A stretch of 64,000 nucleotides of DNA from Parietaria judaica (Eukaryota; Streptophyta; Magnoliopsida; Rosales; Urticaceae): the NCBI GenBank assembly GCA_954871525.1, contig OX940862.1, positions 45,873,732-45,937,731 on the forward strand. Reading direction: 5' to 3'. Made by a program: the position numbers and the translations under genes. The notes beneath the pieces are model-generated. The model was not told the DNA's origin and did no database searches. It worked only from the letters and a program-made list of their open reading frames with translations. This document shows positions 1-11,498 of this stretch, piece by piece; position 1 is the first letter of the stretch; each line of letters starts with the position of its first letter.

Positions 1-999
1 AATTTGACTAATGACAGTTCGTTTATCGGGATTTTATAATAGCTTTCCCTATTGAGCACTTTGTGTTCTCACCCCTTTATTTTCCCTCCGCCTCAGGTGG
101 TGTATAGTGTCAGCTTTCTAACGAGGATTAGCTTGGTTGTTGTTTGGACGCTTGTCTTCATTTTGCATCGTTGGACCTTCTTAGGTGAATATTAGCTTTA
201 TGTGGCCAACTTTATGTCAAAGTTGTAAAATATGTAGCGGTGGAAAATATAATGATGGTGATGTCGTATATTAACTTTTATAGTGGTGTTGTAAAAATAA
301 CTGTGGATTTTTGGTGTTTCGATGACTTGTCTAAGTCCTATAGGCAACTTTGGTCGTGTTATATAATTTTGACTTTGAATACTCAAATGTTGTCGTTTTA
401 TATGACGTGGACATTGAATAGTCAATGTTTTTCAAGTTATGATTACGTGGATTTTGACCGGTCAATTTTTCAAAGTTGTCATTTTTATTTTATTTTTTTA
501 CTTCTTCTAACCCCCGTTTAGGGGCGTTACACTCTCTTCTTCGACAACAGGCACTTGTTGCGAAGCTTTGACTAAGTCACACGGCTCAATCAGAAATATA
601 AGTCCAATTGCCTTTAATTTCCAGTATAGTAAATATTTTTACCATTAATATTCTCTAAAATATTAGTCTTACATTAGCATGAAATGCATATCAAATCATC
701 AAGGTTTTTCTATCATTGAATGACTCGAATTTACTCAACATTTTATAGGATCACATTTGTAAAATTCAGAAACTTTTACTGAAGAAAAACTTAATTATTG
801 TTATAAAAAGAATGAAAGGTTTTTAAATCGCCCTTCAAAAACATAATCCTTAATGAAATAATATAGGAGTAATATAAAATAAAATAAAATCTTCGACTTC
901 AGATGATTCCGATCTGCCGCTCCTAAGTCCCTCGGACGACAATAAACAATTACTCTTAAGCTGCTGCTGAAAAACAAAAAATATCACATATCTTAGTTT
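1..999. other. AT-rich sequence with no supported gene
   Basis: I see no coding region I can support here. A 93-codon plus-strand frame at 240-521 is low-complexity with no recognisable motif. The stretch lies downstream (in minus-strand sense) of the Copia gag remnant at 1000-1870, so it may be decayed internal sequence of the same element, but I could not recognise protease or integrase motifs in it. Confidence 0.5.
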
Positions 1000-1870
1000 T
1001 AGATATTTGGAGAAAAGTATCTTCTAAAACAAATGTGCTTTCGGAACTTATCGGGTAAGACGCTCACTAGTTTCATCCTTCTCTCTTTTCCAATGTCCCT
1101 TTTCCTTGCAAAGGAAGCATCTTCCTTTGTAAGCGACTTTCTTGTCACTGGTTTTCGGCTGAAAATTATTCCCTTATTTCCTCTTGGGATCATTCCTTTT
1201 TTTTATCTTGGGATTCTTGGAAGAAGACCCTTACTTGAACGCAATGTTCAATTCGGATTTCTTCTTAACGATTCTCAAGATGTCCTCAAAGGTTTTGCAA
1301 CTCATTAATCAACTATCTCAAACCATATTTCAATTTGTTCATAATGTAGTTGCTAGTGAACGGGACAAACTCAAGTGACAACGAATTAGGATAATGCTGA
1401 TATGAGATTTCTCGTCCACCGTGGCCCCGTGCATTCCAACCTCATTGAGTTATTTAGTCATGCTCATGACATGGTCACAAACATAAGTCCCTGACTTTTT
1501 TTCGCATGCATGTAGCCACGAGTCGCTTCATGATGAGCCTGCTCAGACTTCTTTCCATACATTTATTGGAGAGATTCCATGATCTCTAAAGCAGTTTCCT
1601 TCTCCTTTAAATTGATTCTCACCAAATCAGACATGCTAGCCAGTATAGAAGCCTTAGCACGATTATTAGCATGAACCCAAGAATAAAAGAGTTCTTTCAT
1701 TCCCTTGGCATTGTTAGCGGCTGGAGAAGGGGGACATTCATCCGTGGGAACAAATTGAATTTTCTCACTAATCAAGACAATGTTGATGTTACTCTTTCAT
1801 TTCGGAAAGTTACTTCCGGCCTGAGTGTTTTTTGAAAGCGAAGACATAATGGGATTTGACATATTAGTTG
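1000..1870 (-). pseudogene. Copia gag pseudogene (UBN2-type gag plus CCHC zinc knuckle)
   Basis: Gag is the capsid/nucleocapsid protein that packages retrotransposon RNA. Reading leftward from an ATG near 1870, the first codons give MPTNMSNPI, the same start as the chimeric ORFs in A and D. A stop and frame change follow, and the frame at 1775-1563 then contains ANNRAKASILASMSDL and EKETALEIMESLQ, typical of plant Copia gag (UBN2 family). Further along, at about 1080-1130, the zinc knuckle CFLCKEKGHWKRE is readable in another frame. The final Cys of the CX2CX4HX4C pattern is replaced by Lys. Several stops and frameshifts separate the pieces, so this copy is dead. Confidence 0.8.
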
Positions 1871-1879
1871 GCATTCAAA

Positions 1880-3258
1880 GAGAAACTTATTAAACTTTAT
1901 AATAAATAGTTTTTTTAGGAAGTTGTAGGTTTGAAATAGTTATAGGATGCAAACATGTTCTTGGAAAAACATTAATTAAACCCATTAACTATTTCATGAT
2001 AATTTAACCGACTATACACGTCGTTGCCGTCCTTAAGGAATGGTCACTCTAGGGAGACTCAGCGGGGTCAACCGTGTAGTTTGGTTAAACTAAGTTTTAC
2101 TCATAAACTCAATTAAAATTCAAAACAAGAACTACAAAAGTTCCCTATGATAATTAACTATCACCATAGAAGGTTGGGAAGAACCAACTTCCGTGTAAGC
2201 TTAACCCATATTTTTGGTTCTCGGATTAGTCTTGGAAACGTCGTCCTTAGGAAATGGTAATAGGGTGACTCGAGGTCCATTTTCATGATTCCTCCATCCC
2301 TATATCCTTTTTGAACAATCATGGTTTCAAACCTTCCACAAGCACACCTTCCTTGGGTAATGGACACACTAAGGTGACTCGAGGCAGTGTGGTCAGGAGA
2401 CCGTGTTTTAGTAATAATGTAAAACTTTTTAAAATATTCTATACTTGCCATTGTTTTTTTTTTTTAAGGAAACAACGTTTTTAACTCCCGATTTATTAAA
2501 ACTTATTAAAAATTTCATTTAATGACACACATTAAAAAAGTTTATCTTAAGGCGTTATAATTACCGAGGTAATATCTAATAAGTTTAGTCATTTATTTAT
2601 CACTTCATAGGTAGTGATAAATCAAATTGTACGTTCTCCAAGTTTATAGAAGGGGTCACGTAGAAGCGGATAGTGAACCGGCCCCACTTTTGGTTCCTTA
2701 TTCCTAAAGCAAGATTGTACGTTTGAAATTTTTCCAATAAATTAATAACAAATAAATCTTCTTTACGGTTCATTATTATATATGTCATATACCGACATAT
2801 TAATGATGACCTAAACATTACCACTTTGTTTCAAGGGTTACGAAAATATGTTTAACAAATTATATCTATGACGAATCTATAATTACATGTCAATGATACT
2901 TATTCTCTAAAAATCATCATTCATGTAATTAGCCCATTATTAAATATTTATAAAAATTAAAATAAGAAAATTAAATTATTCTTTAAAGATACCACATAGT
3001 AAATTATGAATTTGATGATAAGACAATGTTATTGACCAAAAATAATATCCATATTTTATTTAATATACTACAATGTTATTTTCATGTTTCAATTAATTAA
3101 TCAAACATAATTAATTTAATTCATAAATATTACTTCAAAAATATAATTAATTAATTAATCCCGATTCAACCAAATACATACATTTATAAACGTGGGCTAA
3201 TCGGGCTTAAGCCCGGGCTTGGACACGGAGACCCATGGTGCTACAAGGGCACCGTGCC
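1880..3258 (-). other. Untranslated leader of Copia element E2 (distal part)
   Basis: This AT-rich stretch matches, in reverse orientation, the leader of element A (about 5850-7588) and of D (about 30850-32700). Shared blocks include the segment around GTTGCCGTCCTTAAGG and decayed versions of the small GAGTCACC...GTGACC hairpin near 2045, 2262 and 2370. The GC-rich end at 3180-3258 continues at 16161 on the other side of inserted element A. Small ORFs inside (for example 2161-2451) have no recognisable motif and I treat them as chance. Confidence 0.6.
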
Positions 3259-3263
3259 TTTGC
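3259..3263. repeat. Target-site duplication of Copia element A (left copy, TTTGC)
   Basis: TTTGC immediately precedes the left LTR and is repeated exactly at 16161-16165 after the right LTR. A 5-bp duplication is the normal footprint of Copia integrase, so it fixes both ends of element A and shows that A jumped into the leader of E2. Confidence 0.9.
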
Positions 3264-5711
3264 TGTTGGACATGTGTGTCCTTAAACAAGATATTTATCC
3301 ATTTGTAAAAGATTATGACAAGTCGTTGAATAAAGATGATGCTTATTATGTTAATCGTATTATAGTTTCTGGTAGAGTAAAATAGAATGTTTGATTCCTT
3401 AGTTCATAAATGATGCAATTATGTTATTATTATCACAACAGAGTCAAGTGAGGAAGAATTAATAAACATAATAAATGAACTTAAAAAGTCCGTGACCTGA
3501 TTAACTGGGTGGGAGCCCATTAATCGGTAAGGTCATTAATGTGACTAAGTGACAATCCTATTCTGGATTATGTGTGTGTCACACTCACTAGAAGTGCGTC
3601 AAGTATGAAGTGTCTTCATACTGGACCGGACTTGACATAAACTCAAGAAGTTATCATATAAGACCGTAACTGATAACTTGTAGTTGAGTTACAAAATGAC
3701 GAACAAATGGATATTAGTTATAAGTACTGAGTAATCATGAGTCCGAGCTACTGGCTTGATTGTTCTTTTATTTAACCGTTAAAGAACACAAGATATTATC
3801 GTTGTTCCCAACACTATTATTTTGGGAACACGATAGTCAGTAGTAAGGATAGCTTGATCATAAACGTGCGAAACTTATGAATCGAAACCATAAGTGGGTT
3901 GCTCGTATATTATTGGCTGAGTCAAGGATGAAAATGCATTGAGGGGCATTACAGTAAAAACCGGCTGCTCATGTGTGAGTCATCAAGTGAAAGGAAAATA
4001 ACCCGAATTTGATTGAATCAATGGACACCCTGCTGTTATAAGACAATATTATATACCGTATCACTAAAGAATGCAGCCTCGAGTCTATAGTGGAATCACT
4101 TCGAGGTTTGACGAACAACTAGCATTTAGTTAGAGCTTAAGTGATACGGGTCCATGGTCCCCAGGATAGCTCCATAAAGGATGATACGTAAGTGATTAAA
4201 ATACATTATGGATAATGTTTAACCATTTGGCTCGACTTATAAAACTGACAAGTCTGTGTCAGACGTCAGATAGTTTTATCGTCAGTGTGGCAAAAGTATC
4301 ATATTTTGGTACACAAAATTAACTGATAAAAACAAAGTTAGAATTTAGATTTTCGAATAGTACCATGTTGTTATAAATTAAATTCTAAGAAACTTTCTTT
4401 TTTAACCAAGTCATTCTGACTTAGGGTTTGAGATTTATGGATTTTCTAAGTTTATGACTCGGTTCGGTAAACTATGAAATTAAATCATATGTCACGAATT
4501 TAAATGATGGTGTTGAACCATGACATTTAATGTGTGATATTGAGATCATGTTTTATTAATATAATTTAATTATTTGGATTTAATTATTAATATCTAATTA
4601 ATAATTAATTAATAATTAAAAGATTTATATTAATAAATAAAAATATATATTTATACATTGTTACATGTGTAAATTCGAATTAGGGTTTAGAGAATACAAA
4701 CCCTAGCTAAATTCGAATCTGTGAATTGGAGAATTTATATTTGCGGCATAAGTACCTATTGTTTTGGTATTTTGGCAAATTCCTGAAATCAATTTAATCC
4801 ATTGGATCGGTTATGATTTAATATCAACCGTTTGATTGAGATAATTTATTCAAACCCTAAATTTAATTCAAAATTGAAACTTGGTGACCAAGTTTAGGTA
4901 TTTCGAATTTGCTCAAATAATTATGTCTGTTGCATCGGTTTTGAGATTTAATCTTTAACCGTCAGATTAGAAATTCATTAATCTTTATCCTCTTATCATG
5001 TATTTTTATTTAATTATATCCATTGGATTTAGATGATATTGAATCTGGACCATTGGATTGAAATAATTAATTATATTTAATTCATGTAATTTAAATAATG
5101 GGAGGGAAAATCTCCAAATCGGTTACAGCTTGAGCCTATAAATAGGAGGCTCATTCTACACATTTTTCATACATTCCCCAGAGAAAAAACTCGAGCTCTC
5201 CGTCTCTCTCTAGGGTCTGCAAGTTTTTTGCTTCTGATCTCTCTACTGGTTCTGTTTAGGAGATATTTTATCCGGTAGCTTTAAAAGAACCGTCAGTTAA
5301 ATTTTGCGACGAAGTCCTGCCAGCAAACCCCATGCTTCGGTACGAGCAGTCCAGGAGAATATCCCGAAAGATCACGGGAGTTTCCCTCAGCACCGGCACA
5401 GCCCTGCCCAAGTCAGAACGCGCAACCGGAATCGTCAGTTAAGGTACGGCCTTATGCATTGGGTCAATAAATGCAACCATAAACTGCTTTCTATTTATTT
5501 TCCAAATATGAAAGATTATTAATAATGATTATGAAAATATAAAATTCAAAATATTTTCCAGATCTTAATGAAATTATTGTTACCTGATATCCGGGTCGTC
5601 GGTCCGGTAACAAGATTTCCGCTTGAAAAATGAATTTTTAAATGTTACCGGGATGCCTCGGAGGCTATTATCGTGGTAAGGAAGTCGTCTTGATACCACC
5701 AATTTTCAACA
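3264..5711 (+). repeat. Left (5') LTR of Copia element A
   Basis: Begins TGTTGGACATGTGTGTCC and ends TTTTCAACA, the usual TG...CA borders, directly before a primer binding site. Compared with the right LTR and with the LTRs of D, it lacks about 240 bp near 4975. A likely promoter and leader start lies where the sequence reads CCTATAAATAGGAGG (about 5135-5150), a TATA-box-like motif shared by all LTRs of this family. It is followed about 30 bp later by the CT-rich start of the presumed transcript. Confidence 0.9.
5135..5150 (+). promoter_or_regulatory. TATA box of the Copia A left LTR
   Basis: TATAAATAGGAGG is conserved at the same place in the right LTR (about 15588) and, reversed, in both LTRs of D (about 25735 and 33275). 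A retrotransposon LTR promotes its own genomic RNA from such a site, so this is the probable core promoter. This rests on motif and conservation only. Confidence 0.6.
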
Positions 5712-5712
5712 A

Positions 5713-5727
5713 TCGGTATCAGAGCTC
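5713..5727 (+). promoter_or_regulatory. Primer binding site of Copia element A
   Basis: TCGGTATCAGAGCTC follows the left LTR after one base. It is a near match to the plant Copia site TGGTATCAGAGC, complementary to the 3' end of initiator methionine tRNA, which primes minus-strand cDNA synthesis. The second base differs from consensus (C for G). Confidence 0.85.
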
Positions 5728-7588
5728 ATGGTTCAAGGATAAATAATTACGTAATTTAATTTAACGGTTTAAAAAACGATTTATTTGATGAATAAATTAA
5801 TAATTAAAATTGAAATCAATTTCTATATATTTTAATATTAATTTAAAATTAAATTATTTCCTGACCCAAAATATCGGACCGGGAAAATGGGCCAGGCTGC
5901 AAGACGCAGCCCAACCCGTGGCAAGGGCTGACCAGGGGCTGCCGCTGCAGCCCTAGGGTCGAAACCCTAGTTTCCACGGGCCAGGCCCGTGGCAAGGCCC
6001 AGACCAAGGCGAGGCCCAGGGCGAAACCCTCGCGGGTTGCCCTGGCGCGCAGCGCTTGGGCCTCGCGCACTGGCCTGCGGCCCACGCTGCCTGGGAGCAT
6101 AATGGGCCTGCGGGCCCAACGCGAGGCGGGCGCTGCCCTGGCCTCCCCGAAGGCCTGGGAGCGGCTTTTTCTAGGGTCGTGGGCCCGGGCTTAGGCCCGG
6201 AGGGACCACGTACATAATTTAATTATGGGTCAGAATTTTATTCCGACCCGGTACCCTAAGAATAATTAAATATTACTTATTATTGAAATTCAATAATTAT
6301 GAATTAAATTAATTATTATTAATTAATTGAATATAAAATATGTATGTTATTTATGGATAAATAACATTTACTTATTTTATAATTCATAAAATTAAATATG
6401 GATATTATTTAATGATTAAATAATATTGTATTTAATGTTAAAATATGGATGATAATTCTTAGGAATATATATCATTGACTTATTTTAAAATTTCATAAAT
6501 AATTATTAGATAAGCCATGAAGTAATTTAATTATTATTCTTGTTGAATGGGAATCATTAAAATCTAACTATATGTATTCATCATATATATAATTTCTTAT
6601 AACCTATTTTCATAACCCGTAAACATAGTGCCTATGTTTTATCATTATTAATATGTCGAATTCAGCATAGATATAAATAATAAAGCGTAAATGTAAAGTG
6701 TTTATTATTAGTCGGAAAAATCTCAATCATACAATCTTGTCTAAGGAAGAAGGAATCAAAAGTGGGGCCGGTTCACCATCCACTTCTGGGTGATCGGTTA
6801 GGACCCCTCCCATCTACCTGGAGAAAATAAGATTGACCTATCACTATCGACAAAATGATAAACACTATAATCATTGAGGCTTTCTATGAAATTACATGTC
6901 GTAATTAATAAAGCCAAAATATAAACTTTTAATGTGTCATTAATAGAAAGTTTATAATAAGTTTCAAATAACTTAGTCGAATCTAAAAAAGTTAATTCAT
7001 TTAAAACTATGGCAAGTGTAGAATAAATCAAAAAGGTCTCCATTATTACTGTCAGAAGGTCTGCTGACCACACCACCTCGAGTCACCTTCGTGTGACCAC
7101 GCCTCAGGAAAGGTGTGCTTGTGGAAGGTTTGACACCGTGATAGTTCCAAAAATATATGGGGACGGAGAAATCTTGGAAATGGACCGTGAGTCATCTTCG
7201 TATGACCATTCCTAAAGGACGACGTTTCCAAGAGGATCTTGAGAACCAAAATAATGGGTTAAGCTTGCACGGAAGTTGGTGCTTCCCGACCGTCTATGGT
7301 GCTAGTTAATAATCATGGGAACTCGATGGTTCTTATTGTCAACATTAATTAAGTTTATGACTAAAACTTAGTTTAGCCAAACTACGCAGTTGATACCGCG
7401 AGTCACCTTCGTGTGACCATGCCTTAAGGACGGCAACGATGTGTACAGTTGGCTAAATTATCACGAAATACTTAAAGGGTTTAGTTAACGTTTTCCCAAA
7501 ATCATGTTTGCATCATGTAACTATTTCGAACCAATAAAATTACCTAAAATATTCTACCTATAATAAAGTTTAATAAGTTTCTTTTTCA
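5728..7588 (+). other. Long untranslated leader of Copia element A
   Basis: About 1.9 kb separates the primer binding site from the first long ORF. The first part (about 5870-6220) is strikingly GC-rich and built from repeated GGCC-containing words; the remainder is AT-rich. The same arrangement occurs in D and in E2, so it is a family feature. Three copies of a small hairpin lie at 7082-7417. ORFs in the GC-rich block have no recognisable content. Confidence 0.65.
7082..7417 (+). repeat. Three copies of a small leader hairpin, one with a compensated base pair
   Basis: Copies lie at 7082-7097 (GTCAC CTTCGT GTGAC), 7191-7206 (GTCAT CTTCGT ATGAC) and 7402-7417 (GTCAC CTTCGT GTGAC), each within a longer repeated context ending in CCTNAGGA-like sequence. 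The middle copy changes both sides of the stem, so pairing is kept. Element D has the same triplet on the minus strand at 31012-31027, 31224-31239 and 31333-31348 with the same compensated middle copy. An RNA role such as packaging or dimerisation is an inference. Confidence 0.6.
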
Positions 7589-8386
7589 ATGCCAGTTAAA
7601 ATGTCTGATCCGATTAACATCTCGGATGATGATGAAGATTCCGTTAACTTCTATTCACCTCTTGAGCAAGAGTCTAAAGAGCCATTAACGATCTTTGAGA
7701 AGGATATTGAATGTTTCAAAAATGATGTTGAGTATAATTTACTCACGCACTATTTTATCAAGTATCATCTCAAAAGTCAGGCCTTGAAGAACGCTATGCT
7801 CAAGACATCTCATGATGAAATTGAGAGACTATTAATGAAAGTGAATAAAGTAACGGGACTTTTCATTGAGGCTATTGCAAAAGATAACAAAAGGAAGACT
7901 CAATCGAAAGCCGAACCTGGAAGAAAAGAAAGAAAAGTTGGTCTGTCTGCAATGTGTTTCTAGTGTGGAACAAATCCGAGAGTGAAAGGCCAGCTTAGAT
8001 GCAGGAAACACCTCAGTTCAGCAAGGGATAAAAACTTTCTTGAACTATACATGAAATTTTATTGCAAGAGATTTTTATCTCAAATCCATAGATTAAAATT
8101 ACATAACATTGCAAATAATTTTCAATATAGAAGTGGCTTCTGCTAAGATGAAAAATGGACATGGAGCCTTGTGCATTGAATGCTGGCTCAAAACAAGAGC
8201 TAATGGGCATACTATGTGCCCGAAAATGCTTGCGGGCTTGGAGAGGTGACTCCCCTGTTAACCCCAAAATTAGTTTTTGTTGGTGAGATTATTCTCGGAT
8301 CCATAGATTAAAAATCTAATATACTTTCTTTTTCCTTTTCAGGTGGCGGGAGTTCCTGCGATAGGAGCTCAGTTTCAAAACGATAG
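7589..8386 (+). pseudogene. Chimeric ORF: gag start fused to a captured intron-containing gene (copy in element A)
   Basis: I do not recognise this protein. It sits where gag should be, and its first codons (MPVKMSDP) match the start of the E2 gag, but the rest is unrelated to gag. Predicted exons are 7589-8026, 8131-8245 and 8343-8386. By residue, there is an acidic stretch ISDDDEDS near 11-18, a Glu/Lys-rich middle, and a Cys/His cluster that begins MCF-CG near residue 125 and continues into exon 2 as GHGALC..C...C. This copy has a TAG in the cluster (7961-7963), a lost donor site (GA instead of GT at 8027) and a 1-nt insertion in exon 2. Element D has a better copy at 30034-30840. A RING-like zinc-binding protein is possible but unproven. 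Confidence 0.65.
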
Positions 8387-8689
8387 CGAGTAGTATTCGA
8401 GTGCCTCGAAGAAGGGAACTAGCTTTTTAAGTTTAAATTCGATTTAAGTTTGTTATTATCACTATTTTGCTTTCAATATGACCTCGGTTTATTTATGTTT
8501 GTTAATTTGAATAATTTCTTTATCAATGAAAGTTATTATTTTGAATTATTCACAATATTCATAAACACATGACATGTTACTTTATAGTCTCCAATGATTG
8601 TAATCTTTTCAATTCATGGTTAATTAAACATCATTTTGTTTCACGAAAAATGAACTTAAAGATTATCATCATGTAATAGACAACAGTGA

Positions 8690-10510
8690 CTGTTGTAATA
8701 GACTGCGGAAACCACGGTCCCAGGATCAGAACCAAGTGATACTCAGACGTAGTGGGAGGTTAATTGATAGTTACCAACACTATGAGTAGTCACGTTTAGA
8801 GTTTCATTAGAAACTCTGGGAATACTCAGACGTAGTGGGAGGTTCTTGTGAACGGTTAAACACTACGAGTAAACCTAGTTGGTATTTGACCTAGATGTTT
8901 CAAACACTAGTGTTGAAGATCGCACAAAATACAAGGAAGCTATGGTGGATACTTATAAGGGAGAATGGCAGGAAGCCATGAACCAAGTAATAAAATCAAT
9001 GAATTCTAATGAAGTCTAAAAACTTGTAGACCTACCCGATGGTTTCAAAACCATTAGGAATAAATGGGTATACAAGAGAAAGATAGGAGTGGACGGGAAG
9101 GTTGAAACCTTCAAGGCTAGACTAGTGGCAAAGCGTTTTACCCAGAGAGAAGGTATTGATTTCGATGAGACCTTCGCTCGAGTCGCTAAGTATAAGTCCA
9201 TCCGGATTCTAATGGCCATAGCCTGTAGTCTCAATTACGAGATTTGGCAGATGGACGTCAAAACCGCATTCCTGAACGGGTACATTTACGACAACATCTA
9301 TATGGACCATCCAGAAGGGTTCGTGCAACAGGGTCAAGAAATGAAAGTTTGCAGATTACTCAACTCCATTAATGGTTTGAAGCAAGGTTCCAGATCCTGG
9401 AATCTATGGTTTAATGAGACCATCAAGACCTATGGATTCATTCACAATGAAACTGAAGCCTGCATTTATAAACTCAATGATGAGTCCGTGGAAATTTTTC
9501 TTTTTCTATACGTCGATAATATTTTTCTCATTGAAAACAGTGTGAAAAGGTTATCAGACGTGAAAGCGTGGCTATCTACGCAATTCCAAATGAAGGATAT
9601 GGGAGAAGCCAGTTATGTTCTTGGGATCCGTATTTTTTGGGATCGCAATAACAGGTTTCTAGCATTGTCACAAGCAACTTACATTGACAAGGTGCTTGAA
9701 CGTTTTTCAATGACAAACTCCAAGGGCGATAATTTACCAACCAGGCATGGAGTGTTCCTTAGCAGGAACCAGTGTCCAACTTCTCTGGAAGAGTAAGGCG
9801 AGATGAGGCAGGTGCCCTATGCTTAAGCAGTGGGAAGTCTGATGTATGCTATGCAGTGTACTAAGTCAGACATCTGTTACGCTGTGGGAATAGTTAGTAG
9901 ATACCAATGCAACCATGGTATGGCTCACTGGACAGCAGTGAAAAATATTCTCAACTATATTCGGAAAACGAGAAACTATATGTTAGTGTTTTTAGGTTCA
10001 GATCTGAATCCACTTGGATACACTGACTCAGACTTCATGTCTGACAAAGACGCGAGAAATTCGACGTCAGGAGCAGTGTACACCCTTGCTGTTGGAGCGA
10101 TATTCTGGAGAAGCGTAAAGCAATCCTGTATCGCAGATTCCACAATGCAAGGTGAATATGTGGCTGCGTGTGAAGAAGCCAAGGAATCAGTTTGGCTAAA
10201 GAATTTCTACATGGAATTGGGTGTAGTCCCAGATGTAGATGGACCACAAACACTGTACTGTGATAACAGTGACGCTCTGGAAAATTCTAAAGAGCCCAGA
10301 GACCATTACAAGGCAAAGCATATAGAAAGGAAATACCATCTCATAAGAGTGATAGTATGTCGTGGGGACGTACGGGTTTTGAAAATAGCTTCGGAGGACA
10401 ATCTGGCTGATCCATTTACCAAGACGTTGCAAGAGAAAATATTCAGGAGGCATCTGGATAACATGGGCGTGAAAGACATATGTCATCTTCTTAAAGTACA
10501 AGTGGGAGAC
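8690..10510 (+). pseudogene. Copia integrase-RT linker, reverse transcriptase and RNase H (element A)
   Basis: Reverse transcriptase and RNase H copy element RNA into DNA. From 8888 one frame runs to 10555 with only three stops (9017, 9794, 9824). Readable motifs are the RT start KYKEAM...GEWQEAM, FKARLVAKRFTQ, QMDVKTAFLNG, the active-site strand as YVDN (normally YVDD; the second Asp is Asn at 9518-9520), and the RNase H blocks GYTDSDF, ADSTMQGEY and ASEDNLADPFTK. Just upstream the linker motif LRRSGR occurs twice (about 8735 and 8828). Integrase and protease are absent. The stops and the Asn make this copy inactive. Confidence 0.9.
10499..10510 (+). promoter_or_regulatory. Polypurine tract of Copia element A
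   Basis: CAAGTGGGAGAC lies directly before the right LTR start at 10511. Its reverse complement occupies the same position in element D (27918-27930). This purine run primes plus-strand DNA synthesis in LTR retrotransposons. Confidence 0.85.
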
Positions 10511-10674
10511 TGTTGGACATGTGTGTCCTTAAACAAGATATTTATCCATTTGTAAAAGATTATGACAAGTCGTATAATGGAATAATATATACCGTATCAC
10601 GAAAAAGTGGCCTCGGGTCTATAGTGGAATCACTTCGAGGTTTGACGAACAACTAGAAGTTCGTTGGAGCTTAA

Positions 10675-10692
10675 GGCCCAGTTTGGTAATGC
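10675..10692 (+). repeat. Left terminal inverted repeat of the Harbinger element
   Basis: GGCCCAGTTTGGTAATGC, matching the inverted right end at 14349-14366 at 17 of 18 positions. It follows the TAA target duplication directly. Confidence 0.9.
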
Positions 10693-11360
10693 TTTTACAA
10701 GGGTGCTTTTACTTTTTTCCTAAGTTTTAGGCAAATATTACGTTTGGTTAGTTAAAAAAAAATCCTTCTAATATAATCCTGACTTTTCTCTAGGCAAAGT
10801 ACAAAAGCAACTCACGGATGCTTTCTAGGGAATCAGTTTTTTAATGCTTCCTTTATTTTCTCCCCATAAACACGTTTTTCTCTAACTACTATTTAGGGTT
10901 TATAAAATACTCTCTAGGTTATCACATATTACGCTTAAAAAATACAGAAATTCTCCTCCTCGCTCAGAGAATTTTTTCTTCATAAACAGGTACACAAAAA
11001 ATCATGTTTCTCAAAAAAATGTATAACTTTCTTGCAATTCATAATGATTACTTATGTGCTGATATCAGTTTATACACATGCATGAACTAGGCATATACGA
11101 ATTTCGTAATACGCATCAGTTTCGAAATAGGCATGTACATATACATGCATGTATGAGTTTCATAATGACTGAGCTGTTATTTTTTATTTTTTGAAGATAT
11201 AAATGCCTATATAATCTTTAGGAATATTGATTGAGTTTTTTTTTTTTTTTAAATATATGAATGCATATCATCTGTACAAACATGAATAAAATAATATGTA
11301 AATAAATTATCACTTGATAAGAAAAAAATATACATCTAGTGTTCCATATTGGTATCAAAT

Positions 11361-11363
<3 letters not shown>

Positions 11364-11412
<49 letters not shown>

Positions 11413-11415
11413 TTT
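11364..11415. repeat. AT dinucleotide microsatellite followed by a T run
   Basis: About twenty AT units and then a run of T, inside the 5' non-coding part of the Harbinger element, just upstream of the Myb-like gene. It is probably polymorphic; no function is evident. Confidence 0.8.
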
Positions 11416-11498
11416 TGTCTTCGTTAATGTATTTGTTGTTTAACCCTAACTAATGCATAATTATAATTGAGTATTGAATTTTATAATTTTAGTTTTAG

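Noticed and set aside
240..521. 93-codon ORF near the left edge
   Set aside because: AT-rich, Phe/Tyr/Ser-rich translation, no motif, and no codon pattern or conserved neighbour to support it.
5849..6190. GC-rich ORF in the leader of Copia A (and counterparts at 32255-32529 and 16102-16353)
   Set aside because: The frames differ between copies and the translation is Arg/Ala/Gly-rich with no motif. The block is repeated leader sequence, not a conserved gene.
7589..7963. Reading the chimeric ORF of Copia A as an ordinary gag
   Set aside because: Apart from the first eight or so codons it lacks the UBN2 gag pattern and the CX2CX4HX4C knuckle seen in E2. It has instead a different Cys/His cluster interrupted by intron-like sequence conserved in D.
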